Assembly (NCBI RefSeq): GCF_000204055.1 | Contig: NW_006768792.1 | Coordinates: 529,736 to 593,735 of the forward strand | Reading direction: 5' to 3' | DNA: 64,000 nt | Source of the DNA: Melampsora larici-populina 98AG31 | Lineage: Eukaryota > Basidiomycota > Pucciniomycetes > Pucciniales > Melampsoraceae | Shown here: one piece after another, positions 62,802 through 64,000 of the stretch | Position numbering within the stretch: the stretch's first letter is position 1 | How the letters are laid out: each line of letters starts with the position of its first letter | Notes under the pieces: generated by a model | Database searches by the model: none | Told to the model about the DNA's origin: nothing | What the model saw: the letters and a program-made list of their open reading frames with translations, nothing else | Position numbers and translations under genes: made by a program

Positions 62802-63668
62802 ATGCAAAATTTCCGTTTCATTAGAGCTCATCTCAACCCTTGCCGTCCTTCATTTTCCGCAAGGCTGAATCATACCTCAATCTTCAGAATGTCAAGCCAG
62901 TCTGCTATCAAATCTGAAGTCAATGAACTTGCTTCCAAGTCTATCGATACTTCCAAACCAATCACGACGATCACTACACATCAACAATATCATTCATCAG
63001 GTCTAAATGAATCTGATTTATTAAACGATCCAATCGAACTCTTTCAACGTTGGTTTAAAGAAGCGCGAGACTCTAACTTAGTTTCAGAACCCGAATCAGT
63101 TTGTCTTTCGACTTCTACTCCCGACGGTCGAGTGTCAAGTCGATTTGTACTTCTTAAACGGATCGATAATCGAGGTTTTGTTTTCTTTACAAATTATGAA
63201 AGTCGTAAAGGTCAAGAAATGGAATCTAATCCTAGAGCTTCAATGGCTTTTTATTGGGGTCCACTTCATCAACAAATTCGTATCTGTGGTCAAACTTCTA
63301 AGATTTCGATTTCTGAAACTGCACAATACTTTAATACGCGACCGATCGGATCTAGGATTGGAGCTTGGGCTAGCCCCCAATCTAAGGTATTATCAACTCG
63401 CGATCAATTGATGAACATCGTTTCCGAGCGAGAGAAAATCTTTGGGGTTAAACCTGGAAGTGTTGATAGGGAAATCGCTACAGAAGATGATATTAAGGCG
63501 GAAGTCCCAGTACCATCACATTGGGGAGGGATTTTACTTGTTCCGGATGAAATTGAGTTTTGGGTTGGTCGACCAAATCGATTACATGATCGGTTTCGTT
63601 ATGAACGTACCTTGTCCGAGGATGGAAATGTCTGCTCAGCATGGACGAAAAATCGTTTAGCACCATGA
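62802..63668 (+). CDS. PDX3: Pyridoxamine 5'-phosphate oxidase
   Basis: A single exon encodes 288 residues from the ATG at 62802, or 259 from the ATG at 62889. The FMN-dependent enzyme oxidises pyridoxamine or pyridoxine phosphate to pyridoxal phosphate. Family motifs include DPIELFQRWFKEARDSNL, SRFVLLKRIDNRGFVFFTNY and SNPRASMAFYWGPLHQQIRI. The C-terminal block has FWVGRPNRLHDRFRYER and ends KNRLAP, as in the PNPOx C-terminal domain. The start at 62889 (MSSQSAIKSEV) gives the usual cytosolic length. The upstream start adds 29 residues rich in Arg and hydroxylated residues with no acidic residue (MQNFRFIRAHLNPCRPSFSA), which looks like a mitochondrial presequence. Lack of introns contrasts with its neighbours. 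Confidence 0.95.
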   Translation: MQNFRFIRAHLNPCRPSFSARLNHTSIFRMSSQSAIKSEVNELASKSIDTSKPITTITTHQQYHSSGLNESDLLNDPIELFQRWFKEARDSNLVSEPESVCLSTSTPDGRVSSRFVLLKRIDNRGFVFFTNYESRKGQEMESNPRASMAFYWGPLHQQIRICGQTSKISISETAQYFNTRPIGSRIGAWASPQSKVLSTRDQLMNIVSEREKIFGVKPGSVDREIATEDDIKAEVPVPSHWGGILLVPDEIEFWVGRPNRLHDRFRYERTLSEDGNVCSAWTKNRLAP

Positions 63669-64000
63669 TGCCAATATATCCCCACAGTGTGTGATAATTT
63701 CCTTGCACTTATTTACACATCACTTATCATTCAATATGTTTATTCCAGTATCTAATTCATTTTCTTTCAGAGAGTATTAAGATGAACTTCACAAAACATA
63801 GGCACCCACATGGTTAAGGTATCGACTAAAGTCAGCTGCAGATGTGTCTCGAGTTGGAACAAGGCGCTGTTAGCTGCTTAGAACATTGTGGTATAGATCG
63901 CCTCAAATCGGGTATTTAGGGACTTTGTATCTTGTGTTTCCTTCTCATTGATGAAATGTAAAGTTTTAGGTTTGTATGTAACTCATTAAGGCTTTTCAGA
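63669..64000. other. Downstream flank of PDX3
   Basis: Contains the 3' flank of PDX3. No gene is seen up to the right edge. Confidence 0.4.

Overview
The window reads as nuclear DNA of a basidiomycete, most likely a rust fungus (Pucciniales). The host genes are cut by many short GT-AG introns of about 45-130 bp. The intergenic DNA is packed with old transposons whose coding regions resemble those seen in rust genomes. A DUF7872-type secreted protein is also present. The assignment rests on protein and intron style, not on a database search. No rRNA, tRNA or CRISPR array was recognised.

Region 1-26,200 is repeat-rich and gene-poor. It opens with the 5' part of an unrecognised multi-exon minus-strand gene (1-1386). 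A dead hAT transposase (about 1740-4870) follows, interrupted by a 1,484-bp inverted-repeat element (2160-3643). Next come an 815-bp CACTA-type MITE (5194-6008), a 6-kb element with 1.6-kb terminal inverted repeats (7271-13315), a dead Tc1/mariner-type transposase (13546-14650) and AT-rich duplicated DNA. A minus-strand multi-exon gene with a possible SAM-like C-terminus (16084-19191) is split by a 607-bp Mutator-like MITE (16849-17455). The stretch ends with a 183-bp foldback MITE, minisatellites and LTR-retrotransposon remains (21640-25200).

Region 26,200-38,006 is a compact gene island on the plus strand. It holds a PPPDE-thioredoxin-PUL protein (26238-28604), a long coiled-coil protein (29005-34596) and the V-ATPase B subunit VMA2 (35673-38006). 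A small unresolved minus-strand coding signal lies just upstream of VMA2. Region 38,007-45,200 returns to decayed repeats, including a second dead Tc1 transposase (38660-41080).

Region 45,200-64,000 is a second gene island. It holds an alpha/beta hydrolase with a 6-nt microexon (45207-46764), lariat debranching enzyme DBR1 (47305-49542, minus), a cytochrome c peroxidase (50277-51590, minus) and a DUF7872 secreted protein (52902-55392). It ends with a HUL5/UBE3C-type HECT ubiquitin ligase (57482-61310, minus) and pyridoxamine-phosphate oxidase PDX3 (62802 or 62889-63668).

The host genes are unrelated housekeeping functions (proteostasis, vacuolar acidification, RNA turnover, redox, vitamin B6) and do not form a pathway. 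For VMA2, DBR1, the peroxidase, the hydrolase, the PPPDE-PUL gene, the DUF7872 gene and the HECT ligase I joined the exons by hand. Each gives a whole number of codons with in-phase GT-AG junctions. The most interesting material is in the mobile elements: nested insertions with clean target-site duplications, a very long inverted-repeat element, and a pair of repeats that differ by what looks like one exactly removed intron.
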